This document shows positions 1-8,734 of a stretch of 64,000 bases of DNA, piece by piece (position 1 is the first letter of the stretch; each line of letters begins with the position of its first letter). A program made the translations under genes and the position numbers. Origin of the DNA: UBA4417 sp031550085 (lineage in GTDB: Bacteria > Bacteroidota > Bacteroidia > Bacteroidales > UBA4417); the NCBI GenBank assembly GCA_031550085.1, contig JAVBOY010000012.1:1-64000 (forward strand), read 5' to 3'. The notes beneath the pieces are model-generated. The model had not been told where the DNA came from, did not search any database, and saw only the letters and a program-made list of their open reading frames with translations.

Positions 1-213
1 CCCGTCGTTTTCCAACAAAGTCATGGAAGGATTTTGCAAATGGGTCCGCATAATATGGGCGGTCACCAGGTCGGTATCGCCGTCGCCGTCGATATCGCCC
101 GCACAGACGCCGAAAACCACGGGCGGCAGGTAGTATTCGTTGAATGGACCTTTGTCGGCGGTTAGCCCGGCCAGCAGCGGGAGAAGAAATAAGAGGGGGA
201 GGTATTTTTTCAT
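1..213 (-). CDS. FG-GAP/VCBS-repeat exported protein, N-terminal fragment
   Basis: Reading leftward from ATG at 213, 71 codons stay open to the window edge, so the C-terminal part is missing. The first ~20 residues are a signal peptide (MKKYLPLLFLLPLLAG). A calcium-binding FG-GAP/VCBS motif, GDIDGDGDTDLV, follows at about residues 40-51. Such repeats form extracellular beta-propellers, so the protein is probably exported. Nothing visible fixes its substrate. Its upstream side carries the TTCAC-type leader words that also precede several other genes here. Confidence 0.75.
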   Translation of the reverse strand, partial: MKKYLPLLFLLPLLAGLTADKGPFNEYYLPPVVFGVCAGDIDGDGDTDLVTAHIMRTHLQNPSMTLLENDG

Positions 214-1245
214 GGGGTTGGGGTGTTTATTGTGAAGCGTGAAACGTGAAGGGTGAAATGTCTGTTTAATCGTTGAATTGTATAAAAATCAACCAAATAT
301 ACGATTTTTGGAAGGAAAGTGTGAATGTTTTGTAAAAAAAAGTGAAGGGTGAAACGGATGTTTAATTGTTGAATTGTTTATTGTGAAGCGTGAAATGGGG
401 TAAGGGTTCAAGGTACACGGTGCGGGATAAAGGGTAAAACGGAGGAAATTGGGGAAGTCGGGGAAATGGGTGGCATATCTGGCTTTTATTGAATACGATA
501 AATTAATCTAATAATATGCTATTGTAATCGTATAGGGTGAATGATGCAGGGTAAAACGGGGAAAATGAGGAAAATTGTATCGACTGAAAACAAGGGGATG
601 TCTCGACTCACCCTTCGGGTTCGCTCGACATGACGGAGCCGTAGCAGTGATTCGGTTTTTGGATTGCGGCGGTGAAAGCGCCGCAATCCAAAAATGCTCC
701 CCCTTTTATGCTTCTCCGTCATGTCGAGTAAGCGAGGCACGAGCGCATCGAGACATCTGCTATAAAATTTACCGGAGAACCACAGAGGTTGGCAGCAAAT
801 TAAATACATTCTCATATTAAACCAAGCAGTTTTCTCCGTTTCGCTTCGCTCCAGTCGAAAGGACTTGTTGTTCGTTTTTTGTTTCTTCGTTCTGCCTTCT
901 GCAATTAAACCTTGTCTACTCATCAACTTGTCTACAGTTTTACACCCCCGCAAGCGGGGGATAGCTTTCTGCCTTCTGCGTTCTCCTTTCTGCATTAAAC
1001 CTCGTTTACTCGTCACCCGTTACCAAACCTATTTTCAATTTTCCACTTTACTCGGCCTCGCCTTATGAGGTCGCTTCGCTAAGTTCCACTTCCCATTTTC
1101 AATTAACTCGTAATTCGTAATTTTTCATTCGTAATTAATTCTGGCGACTTTTTCTTATTTTCGCGGAATCCAAAAAAAACAAAAGCCGGAATCATTTATT
1201 CCGGGCGAAGAATTCAGAACCTCATAAGTACAAAAAAGGATTTTT
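214..1245. repeat. Gene-free 1 kb of modular intergenic words plus a foldback
   Basis: No convincing gene lies here; the short open frames are low-complexity. Read on the minus strand (towards the gene ending at 213), the stretch contains the same word modules seen at 7506-7793 and 26141-26506. Going from 1140 down to 220 these are CGTAATT/ACGAATG, GTGACGGGTAACG, GCAGAAGG, CAATTGAAAATGG, GAACAACAA, and finally the GTGAANN 7-mers at 230-275 and 345-440. A separate foldback element occupies 597-758. A likely promoter for the rightward gene at 1246 is not obvious. Confidence 0.6.
597..758. repeat. Foldback element with nested perfect hairpin
   Basis: Imperfect outer arms at about 597-639 and 709-758 both contain the words GTCTCGA, CTCGACATGAC and CGGAG in inverted orientation. 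Nested inside is a perfect 16-bp stem, 656-671 with 679-694, around a 7-nt loop (672-678). The GCTCGACATGACGG words are of a kind often dispersed in Bacteroidota genomes. A related fragment without the foldback lies near 35400 (TCATTTCGACTGAAGCG). Confidence 0.7.
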
Positions 1246-3630
1246 ATGACCAATCAGTACATCGGCGAACACCTTTTACCCGGAATTTTAGGAAAAGCAT
1301 GGATCGGGCTTTCATTGCTTTCATTGCTTGTATCCATCTACCTGTTTGTTCGAGCAACCTGGGCTTCGAAAGCCGGTAAAAAAAAGGAGCGATGGGCCGG
1401 CCGTTTTTTTATCCTTCATTTTGCGGCCTTGCTGGCTGCCATCGGGACGTTGTATTATGTAATCGCCAACCACTATTTTGAATATGCCTACGTTTGGCAG
1501 TATTCTTCCAAAGGGATGCCGGCTAAATTTATGATATCCTGCTTTTGGGCGGGGCAGGAGGGAAGTTTCCTGATTTGGGCTTTCTTTACCGGCATGCTGG
1601 GAATGTTTCTTTTGTTCCTTTCCAAAAGCTGGAAATCCTGGGTGCTTCCGGTGTATTCCGTCGCTCAATTGTTTTTGTTGGTCATGGTCTTGGGGATTCA
1701 CGTGTTCGGACTGAAAATCGGAGAAAGCCCTTTTGCCTTGCTTCGTGAAATGGCGGTTTATGCCGGCGACGATTTTTTCAGGCAGCCCGGTTATTTGAGC
1801 CAGATTTTGGATGGGCGCGGGTTGAATCCCCTGCTTGAAAACTATTGGATGGTCATCCACCCGCCCGCTTTGTTCCTGGGGTATGCCGCTGTGTTTGTTC
1901 CGGCAAGTTATGCGGTCGCTTCGCTTTGGCGCAAAAGTTACCATGCCTGGATCCGGCCCGCTTTACCTTGGACGGCTTTTGCCTTGCTCACCCTCGGGGT
2001 CGGCATTCTGTTGGGCGGCCGCTGGGCCTATGAATCGCTGGCATTTGGCGGTTTCTGGGCCTGGGATCCGGTTGAAAACGCTTCGTTGATTCCCTGGCTC
2101 TTCCTGGCGGCGGCCTTTCATTTGTTGCTCATTGTATACAAACGCCGCCATTCTTACCGTACGGCTTACTTGCTGGTGTTTTTTTCTTGTTTCTTTGTCC
2201 TGTATGCCACCTACCTTACCCGGAGCGGCGTTTTGGGGCAAACCTCGGTACATTCTTTCGGAGAAAACAGCCAGTCCGCCTTACTGTTGATCTTTACCCT
2301 CCTTTTCCTTTTCATTCCGTTGGGGTTGTGGTGGTTCCGAAACAAGCACATTCCCCGGAAAAAAGGAAAAGACATCTTGTTTTCCCGTGAATTCTGGATG
2401 CTTCTGGGTTCCATTATTCTCATGCTGTCGGCCTTTCAAATCATTACGACCACTTCCATCCCGGTATTCAACCGGATTTTCGGACTGAACCTGGCGCCGC
2501 CGCTCAATGCCATCGATTTTTACAACCATTGGCAACTGCCGTTTGCGGTTTTAACCTTGCTAACCATTGCCGTGAGCCAATATTTCTGGTATGGGCAAAA
2601 AGCCTTGCGCGGCGCCGGAAAGAAACTTTTGAGAGCAGGCTGCTTTGCCATTTTGTGCACTGCTTTTGTTGCGTTTATCGGGAAGATCAACCGCTTCGAT
2701 TATCTGCTGTTGTTGTTTTCAGCCAGCCTGGTGCTATGCACCTCCCTGGTGTATATCAAAAAATATGTCCGTTACGTTCCCAATGTCGCATCTGCCATTA
2801 CCCATTTGGGATTTGCACTTTTTGTGATCGGGATTTTGCTGGCATTCACCGGCCCGCAGGTGATTTCTCAAGACAAACAAAGCCGTTCTTCGGATCATGA
2901 CGGAAACGTTGTTCTTTACAAAGGAAAACCCAAAACCATGGGGAATTACCGGGTGACTTTTTCGGATACCCGTACCCAGGGAAGCTATGAATATTACCAA
3001 ATCGATTTTGTAAAAAAGAGCGACTCCCTTTCCGGAAAAGTTGCCTTTTCGCTTTGGCCTTCCACCAATTTCAACAACCAAATGGGGAAAGTAAACCATC
3101 CTGATACCAAACATTTTCTGACGAAAGACATTTATACGTATATCAGTTTCTCACAACAGGCCGGAAACGAATCATTGGATGTAGTTCGCGAAATGAATGT
3201 AAAAGATACGCTGGCTGCCGGCGATTATGGGTTGGTGTTGGATTCCGTGCAGGCAGACCTGAAAAACAACGATTTTGAAAACGTAACGCTTACGGCCAAA
3301 TTTAGTTTGCTGGATGCCGGACGCCGGATAATCGCACAAACCCAGGCCGAATACCGAATTCGGGATGGAAGGATCGCTTACGTGGATGCCCGTTTGGATT
3401 CCTTGGGAATAGAGCTTCGTTTTGCCGGAGTCTCGGAGACGTCGGCCGCCATCCGGGTAGCCGTATCCCAAAAAGCGGAAGAATACATTGTACTGAAAAC
3501 GGTTGTTTTTCCGTTTATAAACTTGCTTTGGGCGGGTGCCGTCGTAATGTTTCTGGGATTGGTTTATTCCATCTACCGGCGAAGCCGGAAAACCCCGGAA
3601 GCGAAAAATGAGTCGAAACTAACGGTATAG
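1246..3630 (+). CDS. CcmF/CcsA-family cytochrome c haem-ligation membrane protein
   Basis: A 794-residue polytopic protein of the haem-handling family that delivers haem to apocytochrome c at the outer face of the inner membrane. About a dozen hydrophobic segments are visible from residue 15 to about 540. The family signature, the tryptophan-rich WWD loop, reads GGFWAWDPVENAS at about residues 267-279. A soluble beta-rich region (about 560-765) and a last membrane segment near 760-785 follow, as in CcmF. It fits the window's c-type cytochromes (CcoO, CcoP, NrfA). The next gene starts only 5 bases after its stop, so the two are probably cotranscribed. Confidence 0.85.
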   Translation: MTNQYIGEHLLPGILGKAWIGLSLLSLLVSIYLFVRATWASKAGKKKERWAGRFFILHFAALLAAIGTLYYVIANHYFEYAYVWQYSSKGMPAKFMISCFWAGQEGSFLIWAFFTGMLGMFLLFLSKSWKSWVLPVYSVAQLFLLVMVLGIHVFGLKIGESPFALLREMAVYAGDDFFRQPGYLSQILDGRGLNPLLENYWMVIHPPALFLGYAAVFVPASYAVASLWRKSYHAWIRPALPWTAFALLTLGVGILLGGRWAYESLAFGGFWAWDPVENASLIPWLFLAAAFHLLLIVYKRRHSYRTAYLLVFFSCFFVLYATYLTRSGVLGQTSVHSFGENSQSALLLIFTLLFLFIPLGLWWFRNKHIPRKKGKDILFSREFWMLLGSIILMLSAFQIITTTSIPVFNRIFGLNLAPPLNAIDFYNHWQLPFAVLTLLTIAVSQYFWYGQKALRGAGKKLLRAGCFAILCTAFVAFIGKINRFDYLLLLFSASLVLCTSLVYIKKYVRYVPNVASAITHLGFALFVIGILLAFTGPQVISQDKQSRSSDHDGNVVLYKGKPKTMGNYRVTFSDTRTQGSYEYYQIDFVKKSDSLSGKVAFSLWPSTNFNNQMGKVNHPDTKHFLTKDIYTYISFSQQAGNESLDVVREMNVKDTLAAGDYGLVLDSVQADLKNNDFENVTLTAKFSLLDAGRRIIAQTQAEYRIRDGRIAYVDARLDSLGIELRFAGVSETSAAIRVAVSQKAEEYIVLKTVVFPFINLLWAGAVVMFLGLVYSIYRRSRKTPEAKNESKLTV

Positions 3631-3635
3631 ACAAC

Positions 3636-4406
3636 ATGAAGACCCTTACTTTGATCGGAGCCGGAAATGTGGCCTGGCATTTGGCGCAAGCCTTTTGTGC
3701 CAAAGGAATTATCGTGCGGCAAGTGTGGAGCCGCACCTTTGAAACCGCCGCCCAGCTTGCGGACAAGGTCAATGCCGTTCCGGTCGATGACCTGGGAAAG
3801 GTGGATCAAAACTCGGATGCTTACCTCATTTCCGTGCACGACGATGCCATTCCGGACCTTGCTTCAAAGCTGGTTTTACCGGAAAAGTTGGTGTTGCATA
3901 CCTCCGGCTCGGTATCCCTGAATGTGTTGAAACCCATCAGCCGGCGTATCGGTGTTTTATATCCGTTGCAAACCTTTTCCAAACAAATGCCGCTCAACGT
4001 ATCAGGGATTCCCTTCTATATTGAAACGGCAGAAGATTCGGATCTTCCGGAAGTTCGGGATTTGGCGCTTTTGCTTTCCGGAGAAGTGGCCGAAGCCGAT
4101 TCTTCCAAAAGGCAACAAATTCATTTGGCCGCTGTTTTTGCCAATAATTTCTCAAATTACATGCTGACCCTTGCCGGCGATATTTTGCAGGCTCAGGGAT
4201 TGGATTTTGAAATGCTGAGGCCCCTGATTGCCGAAACGTTCCGGAAAATCGAACGGCAACGGCCCGAAGCGGCGCAAACCGGCCCGGCAAAGCGCGGCGA
4301 CAAAACGGTGATCGAGAAACATTTGCAGCTTCTGGCGCAACGTCCGGATGATCAAAACTTGTATCAAACTATTTCCGCCTTAATTGAAAAAAGATACCGA
4401 CAATAA
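3636..4406 (+). CDS. DUF2520 / Rossmann-like domain protein
   Basis: A 256-residue protein with an N-terminal NAD(P)-binding Rossmann motif (LIGAGNVAWHLAQ, residues 6-18). A C-terminal helical DUF2520 region starts at about residue 130 (FANNFSNYMLTLAGDIL). Family members resemble pyrroline-5-carboxylate reductase or 6-phosphogluconate dehydrogenase, but no reaction is settled. It starts 5 bases after the ccmF-like gene and stands before the KDO-8-P phosphatase, an order I recall from other Bacteroidota. The substrate is unknown. Confidence 0.8.
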   Translation: MKTLTLIGAGNVAWHLAQAFCAKGIIVRQVWSRTFETAAQLADKVNAVPVDDLGKVDQNSDAYLISVHDDAIPDLASKLVLPEKLVLHTSGSVSLNVLKPISRRIGVLYPLQTFSKQMPLNVSGIPFYIETAEDSDLPEVRDLALLLSGEVAEADSSKRQQIHLAAVFANNFSNYMLTLAGDILQAQGLDFEMLRPLIAETFRKIERQRPEAAQTGPAKRGDKTVIEKHLQLLAQRPDDQNLYQTISALIEKRYRQ

Positions 4407-4494
4407 GGATTGCCGGCCGGCGATAAAAACGAAAACCATAACGTTCAAATTCGTTCTAAAATAGGATCATTTTTTAATCCCCTTTCATTATAAA

Positions 4495-4533
4495 CGATTC
4501 ACCCTTCACTGTTCACATTTCACGCTTCACCAA
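4495..4533 (+). repeat. TTCAnnn heptad leader ahead of kdsC
   Basis: Immediately 5' of the next start codon are five 7-base words in phase, TTCACCC, TTCACTG, TTCACAT, TTCACGC and TTCACC, followed by an A-rich stretch. This is the shortest copy of the heptad module found ahead of other genes in the window, on the coding strand of the gene that follows. Confidence 0.6.
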
Positions 4534-4543
4534 TAAAAAATCA

Positions 4544-5065
4544 ATGAAAAACTACAGACAATTACTTCACGAAATCACCACGTTTATTTTTGATTACGAT
4601 GGGGTGCTGACCGACGGCACCGTTTACTTGCTGGGAAACGGGGACGCTTTGCGGACAGCCCATGTCAAAGACGGCTATGCACTGCAATACGCCATGAAAA
4701 AGGGATACCGCATTGCTATTATTTCGGGTGCGTTTTCCGAATCGGTACAAAAACGTTTCGAAAGCCTGAAAGTCAGCGATGTGTTTCTGGGTGTCGAACG
4801 CAAACTGGAAGTGTACGAAAAGTATTGCCAAACCCACAACCTGCAACCCGAACAGATTTTATACATGGGCGACGACATTCCCGATTTGGAAGTCATGCAA
4901 CAGGTGGGGATTGCAACCTGTCCGTCCGATGCGGCGGAAGAAATAAAAGCCGTTTCGAAATACATCTCACACCAGCCCGGCGGACGCGGTTGCGTACGCG
5001 ACGTCATTGAGCAGGTGCTCAAAGTACAAGGCAAGTGGATGAACGAAGAAGCCTATGGCTGGTAG
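4544..5065 (+). CDS. kdsC: KdsC-like 3-deoxy-manno-octulosonate-8-phosphate phosphatase (HAD)
   Basis: A 173-residue, cap-less HAD phosphatase. The nucleophile motif FDYDGVLTDG lies at residues 16-25 (Asp17, Asp19), and the metal-binding motif GDDIPDLEVM at about 109-118. Size and motifs match KdsC, a tetrameric cytosolic enzyme that removes phosphate from KDO-8-P on the way to lipopolysaccharide. Related HAD enzymes act on other sugar phosphates (for example YrbI-like N-acylneuraminate-9-phosphatases), so the substrate is probable, not proven. No other KDO gene is adjacent. Confidence 0.8.
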   Translation: MKNYRQLLHEITTFIFDYDGVLTDGTVYLLGNGDALRTAHVKDGYALQYAMKKGYRIAIISGAFSESVQKRFESLKVSDVFLGVERKLEVYEKYCQTHNLQPEQILYMGDDIPDLEVMQQVGIATCPSDAAEEIKAVSKYISHQPGGRGCVRDVIEQVLKVQGKWMNEEAYGW

Positions 5066-5164
5066 AAACAAGAATAAAAAAGGCGCTGAAAAAGAAATTG
5101 CCCTGCATTACAGGATTTCCCGGCAGGTTTTAAAATGACTAAGAACGTTCGCTGTTTACAGCCA

Positions 5165-5692
5165 TCAATGATGATGCTCTGCCGCTTCGGCCTCTTCGAA
5201 TGTTTTATGTACGGTTCCATGTGGATGTTCCACCGGAGAGTAGATCGAATATAACTTTAGCGGCTTGTCACTGGTATTCCTGATATTATGCCATTTCCCG
5301 GCCGGTACAAATACTGCAGAATCAGGGCTTACAGCAACCGTATAGGTCAAACTATCGCGGCTGTCGCCCATAAATACTTTTCCGGTCCCATCTTCTATTC
5401 GTAGAAACTGATCGGTACCGGGATGTAGCTCCAGGCCAATTTCCCCTCCTGCAGGAATAGACATCAACGTTACTTGCAATTGACTCCCTGTCCATAAAGT
5501 GGTTCTGAAGCTCTCATTGGCGATCGTATATCTTTCAATATCCAACACCGCCGGTTCGGCGCCGTAGTCTTTCCATACGACATCCATTCCGTCTGTCTTT
5601 ACATCCTTGCCGGCATCCCTTTGTGTACAAGAAACAGCAACCCATCCAAATACGAATGCCATTAAACCCAATAATACAACTTTCGCTTTCAT
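5165..5692 (-). CDS. Cupin-fold lipoprotein
   Basis: A 175-residue protein. A lipoprotein signal ends at residue 22 (lipobox VAVSC), so it is probably anchored in an envelope membrane. Cupin motif 1 is recognisable in GGEIGLELHPGTDQF and motif 2 in FVPAGKWHNIRN. These supply His, Asp and Glu side chains for a metal site. The C-terminus ends HHH, which might add metal contacts. Cupin lipoproteins have varied roles and no partner is encoded nearby, so no reaction is assigned. Confidence 0.75.
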   Translation of the reverse strand: MKAKVVLLGLMAFVFGWVAVSCTQRDAGKDVKTDGMDVVWKDYGAEPAVLDIERYTIANESFRTTLWTGSQLQVTLMSIPAGGEIGLELHPGTDQFLRIEDGTGKVFMGDSRDSLTYTVAVSPDSAVFVPAGKWHNIRNTSDKPLKLYSIYSPVEHPHGTVHKTFEEAEAAEHHH

Positions 5693-6221
5693 GATTACGT
5701 GTATTTAATTTGACATTTCACAAAAATACAAATTGTTTCTCGGAAATGTCAAATAAGAAGGTGAGATTCAAGCCTTTCGGAAGCTGTTAGGATCCTATAA
5801 TGGATAAAACAACTGAAGATCCTTTGTTTGTTCATAAGCAAGCTGTACCCTTATATTCAGATAATAGAACGATTCGAAAGCACGAAAAATTAAGTATATC
5901 CAAGGGGTGTTTCAGTTTTATTTTTCGATTTTTTATGGTTTAAGATGTCGCCGCAATGCGGCTTAAATAGCTGATTTACGTTATTTACAAAGATGTCGCC
6001 ACGCTGTGGCTTAGAGCGGCATCGCCGCGATACCTTTGTAGAATATGGATGTTATGTGATTTTCAAGCAACACGAAATCTTTCTTTCCATATAGATTTAA
6101 CAACCTCCAGGCACGTTCCCTTGTGCCTGTTTTACATCCCTTTTTCACACGACAGCCTTTCAGTCAAAAGATGATCTTCCGGCGGTATCGAATACAATCG
6201 AACGCTGTTCGAAGTCCAAAA
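5693..6221. repeat. Gene-free gap with GCC(n)GGC hairpin repeats
   Basis: No gene seen. Between about 5938 and 6045 are repeated words GATGTCGCC, with short palindromes GCCGCAATGCGGC and GCCACGCTGTGGC, then ATCGCCGCGATACCTTTGTAGA. The same vocabulary (GCCGTAGGCACGACATCTTTGTAGA) recurs at 59690-59775, so this is a dispersed hairpin family. The region just right of 5692 is AT-rich and probably holds the promoter of the cupin gene. Confidence 0.55.
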
Positions 6222-6947
6222 CTATTGCAACTGGCGTATCCGTACCTCGATCCCCTTTGTTCCGGCAAGTTGGGTTTTTATTAGTTCTACATTCGTATCG
6301 TTGTAGTGGTAGGGATATAAAATTTTCGGCTTGAACATCCGGGCGGCCTTTACGGCTTGATCTACCGTCATGGTATACGGTTGGTTTACAGGGAGAAAAG
6401 CCACGTCAATCCCTTTCAATTGCGCCATCTCGGGAATATCTTCCGTATCACCGGCAATGTAAATGGTCAAACCGTCGATGGTGAGAATATACCCGTTGTC
6501 GCGGCCTTTGGGATGGTATATTTCCCGCCCGTCTGTGGTGTTGTAAGCCGGAACTGCTTTTAAATGCAGGTACGGGGTGGCTTGCAGCTCATCGCCGTTT
6601 TTCATAACGGCGCCTTCACCCAGTTTTTTCTGGGTCGATTCGTTCAGGATCGTTTTTGTTCCCGCTTTTTTCAAATCGGCAATGGCTTTGGGATCGAAAT
6701 GATCCTGATGCTCGTGCGTAATTAAAATCACATCGGCTTTGGGTTCTTTGCTGAAATCCGCATACATCGAAACCGGATCGACATAGATCAAATGATTGTC
6801 GTACTTCAAAATCAGGCTGGAATGCTTTACAAAATAAATGCTCAGCGTCTTCCCGCTTTTGGTTTTAAAATCATCTTTGGCAAAACTTTGGGCCTGGAGC
6901 GTCATGGCAGACAAACATAAGAGGATGATAAAAGAAAAATATTTCAT
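6222..6947 (-). CDS. Exported metallo-beta-lactamase-fold hydrolase (UlaG-like)
   Basis: A 241-residue protein with a signal peptide to about residue 20 (LCLSAMTLQAQ). The metal motif THEHQDHFD gives His78, His80, Asp82 and His83. Further ligands follow in the IYIAGDTED segment and near the C-terminus (PYHYNDT). This layout matches UlaG-type zinc hydrolases rather than true beta-lactamases. The signal peptide places it in the periplasm. The substrate cannot be inferred. A longer relative with a membrane anchor is encoded at 53205-54311. Confidence 0.8.
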   Translation of the reverse strand: MKYFSFIILLCLSAMTLQAQSFAKDDFKTKSGKTLSIYFVKHSSLILKYDNHLIYVDPVSMYADFSKEPKADVILITHEHQDHFDPKAIADLKKAGTKTILNESTQKKLGEGAVMKNGDELQATPYLHLKAVPAYNTTDGREIYHPKGRDNGYILTIDGLTIYIAGDTEDIPEMAQLKGIDVAFLPVNQPYTMTVDQAVKAARMFKPKILYPYHYNDTNVELIKTQLAGTKGIEVRIRQLQ

Positions 6948-7052
6948 GATTGATTGGAGATTAAATTTGCATAAACAACAAGATTACAGGATTTTGGTTT
7001 TCTTTGTTAAAACATTTTCAAGAGGATGTCATGCTGTTTGGTGCCATCTTAT

Positions 7053-7505
7053 TTATTCTTTGTTTTTGGTATCCAAAAAAATCGTTACCGGACCGTTGTT
7101 GGTAAAACGGATGTTCATATGAGCGCCGAATTGCCCGGTTTTGACCGTTTGCCCCAAATCCGATTCCATTTGCTTGATAAACGCTTCGTACAACGGGATG
7201 GCGGTTTCAGGCTTTGAAGCCCGGATATATGAAGGGCGGTTTCCTTTTTTCGTCGAAGCATGAAGCGTAAACTGGCTGACAAGCATTACTTCCCCCTGTA
7301 CGTCTGTTACCGGACAATTCATCACGCCGGCCGCATCATCGAAAATTCGTAACCGGGCGATTTTTCCGCTCAGCCATTCCATGTCTTCCGGACTGTCGGA
7401 ATCCTCAATCCCCACTAAAACCAGCAAGCCGTGGGAAATACTCGAAAAGATCTTGCCGTCAATTTCTAAAGAACAATCGGTAACACGTTGAATAATCGCT
7501 CGCAT
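7053..7505 (-). CDS. dtd: D-aminoacyl-tRNA deacylase
   Basis: A 150-residue protein of exactly the family length. It begins MRAIIQRV and has the two active-site motifs, SQFTL at residues 77-81 and NNGPVT at 136-141, which meet across the dimer interface. It hydrolyses D-amino acids (and mischarged glycine) off tRNA, a cytosolic proofreading step. The start at 7505 is fixed by the conserved N-terminus. The 5' side is a modular TTCAC/TTCAA leader. Confidence 0.95.
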   Translation of the reverse strand: MRAIIQRVTDCSLEIDGKIFSSISHGLLVLVGIEDSDSPEDMEWLSGKIARLRIFDDAAGVMNCPVTDVQGEVMLVSQFTLHASTKKGNRPSYIRASKPETAIPLYEAFIKQMESDLGQTVKTGQFGAHMNIRFTNNGPVTIFLDTKNKE

Positions 7506-7793
7506 GGATGGACTGGTTAAGGGTAAAAGGTTTTATAGTGAAATGTGAACAGTGAAGGGTGAGTAGTTTGTTGAATTGTTGAGTTGTTGAGTTGTTGAAT
7601 TGTTTATTTGTGAAGCGTGAATGGTGCAAGGTGAACGGTGCAAAGATTGTTGTTTGTTTTTTGTTGTTTGTTTACTTGACATCCACTTTCAATTTTCAGT
7701 TCTCCATTTTCAATTCTCAATTTTCAATTGAAATGCTTTCTGCATGACCACCCGTCACTCGTTACCGTCACTTGAAAAACTCATTCGTAATTT
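7506..7793 (-). repeat. Modular intergenic leader element upstream of dtd
   Basis: Read on the minus strand from 7793 to 7506 the modules come in this order: GAATTACGAATTAAAAATTACG, GTGACGGTAACGAGTGACGG, TGCAGAAAGCA, CAATTGAAAATTGAGAATTG, AAACAAACAACAAAAAAC, TTGCACCGTTCACCTTGCAC, AAATAAACAATTCAACAACTC, CACCCTTCACTGTTCACAT, then the dtd start. The same order occurs on the plus strand at 26141-26506. The TTGTTGA words show an 8-base period, the GTGNANN words a 7-base period. Confidence 0.65.
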
Positions 7794-8729
7794 TTAATTC
7801 GTAATTCTTTCCGCATCCAGGTTTTCATCATTCAGGATCGACAGGTAATTACGGTAGCGTGTAGCGCTGATTTCACCGTTTTCAAGTGCTTTGAGCACGG
7901 CGCAGCCCGGCTCGTGAACATGGGTACAATTGCCGAAGCGGCATTGATGCATCAAGGCCCGGAATTCGGGGAAACGCTCGTGCACCTCCTGTTTTTCAAA
8001 ATGAACCAGCCCGAATTCCTTAATCCCCGGCGTATCGATTACAAAACCTCCGAATGATAAGGGATGCATTTCGGCAAAAGTCGTCGTATGCTTTCCCTTT
8101 TCATTGTATTCCGAAACCGCGCCCGTTTTCAATCGCAAATTGGGATCGACGGCATTTAACAAAGCTGATTTCCCCACTCCCGAATGGCCTGAAAGTAAAC
8201 TTGTTTTGTCTTTCAATAAATCCACCACTTGCTCCAATCCGGTTTGGTACAAAGCCGAAATGGGGAAGGACTGATACCCCAAGCCGTTGTAAAGGTCGAG
8301 CAATTCATGGAGCCGATCGTTTGCTTTTTCGGCCTCGCAAAGGTCGATTTTATTAAAAAGAATGATGGCCGGAATGTGGTACGCCTCGGCCGTAACGAGC
8401 AAGCGGTCGATAAACCCCGGCGTGGTGCGCGGCTTTACAATGGATGAAACAATCACCAACTGGTCGATATTGGATGCAATGATATGCGCCTGTTTTGACA
8501 GGTTGATGGATTTGCGGATGATGTAATTTTTGCGTTCGTCGATTTGGGTAATCACTCCTCCGGTTTTTTCATCAAAATCAAAATGAACCCGGTCGCCCAC
8601 AGCCACCGGATTGGTCGTTTTGATGCCGTGAATCCGGAATTGGCCTTTTAGCTTGCATTCAACAAACTTTCCCTCGTCGGTTCGGACGTGGTACCAGCTT
8701 CCGGTGGATTTTACAACAACTCCTTTCAT
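7794..8729 (-). CDS. rsgA: Ribosome small-subunit biogenesis GTPase RsgA
   Basis: A 311-residue circularly permuted GTPase that acts late in 30S subunit maturation. An N-terminal OB-fold is followed by motifs in permuted order: NKID at 126-129 (G4), GHSGVGKS at 181-188 (G1) and DTPG at 232-235 (G3). A C-terminal zinc knuckle is formed by Cys263, Cys268, His270 and Cys276. All key residues are present. It lies 5 bases downstream of relA/spoT on the same strand, so the two are probably cotranscribed. This links ribosome maturation with the stringent response, whose alarmone is known to inhibit RsgA. Confidence 0.95.
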   Translation of the reverse strand: MKGVVVKSTGSWYHVRTDEGKFVECKLKGQFRIHGIKTTNPVAVGDRVHFDFDEKTGGVITQIDERKNYIIRKSINLSKQAHIIASNIDQLVIVSSIVKPRTTPGFIDRLLVTAEAYHIPAIILFNKIDLCEAEKANDRLHELLDLYNGLGYQSFPISALYQTGLEQVVDLLKDKTSLLSGHSGVGKSALLNAVDPNLRLKTGAVSEYNEKGKHTTTFAEMHPLSFGGFVIDTPGIKEFGLVHFEKQEVHERFPEFRALMHQCRFGNCTHVHEPGCAVLKALENGEISATRYRNYLSILNDENLDAERITN

Positions 8730-8734
8730 GACGT

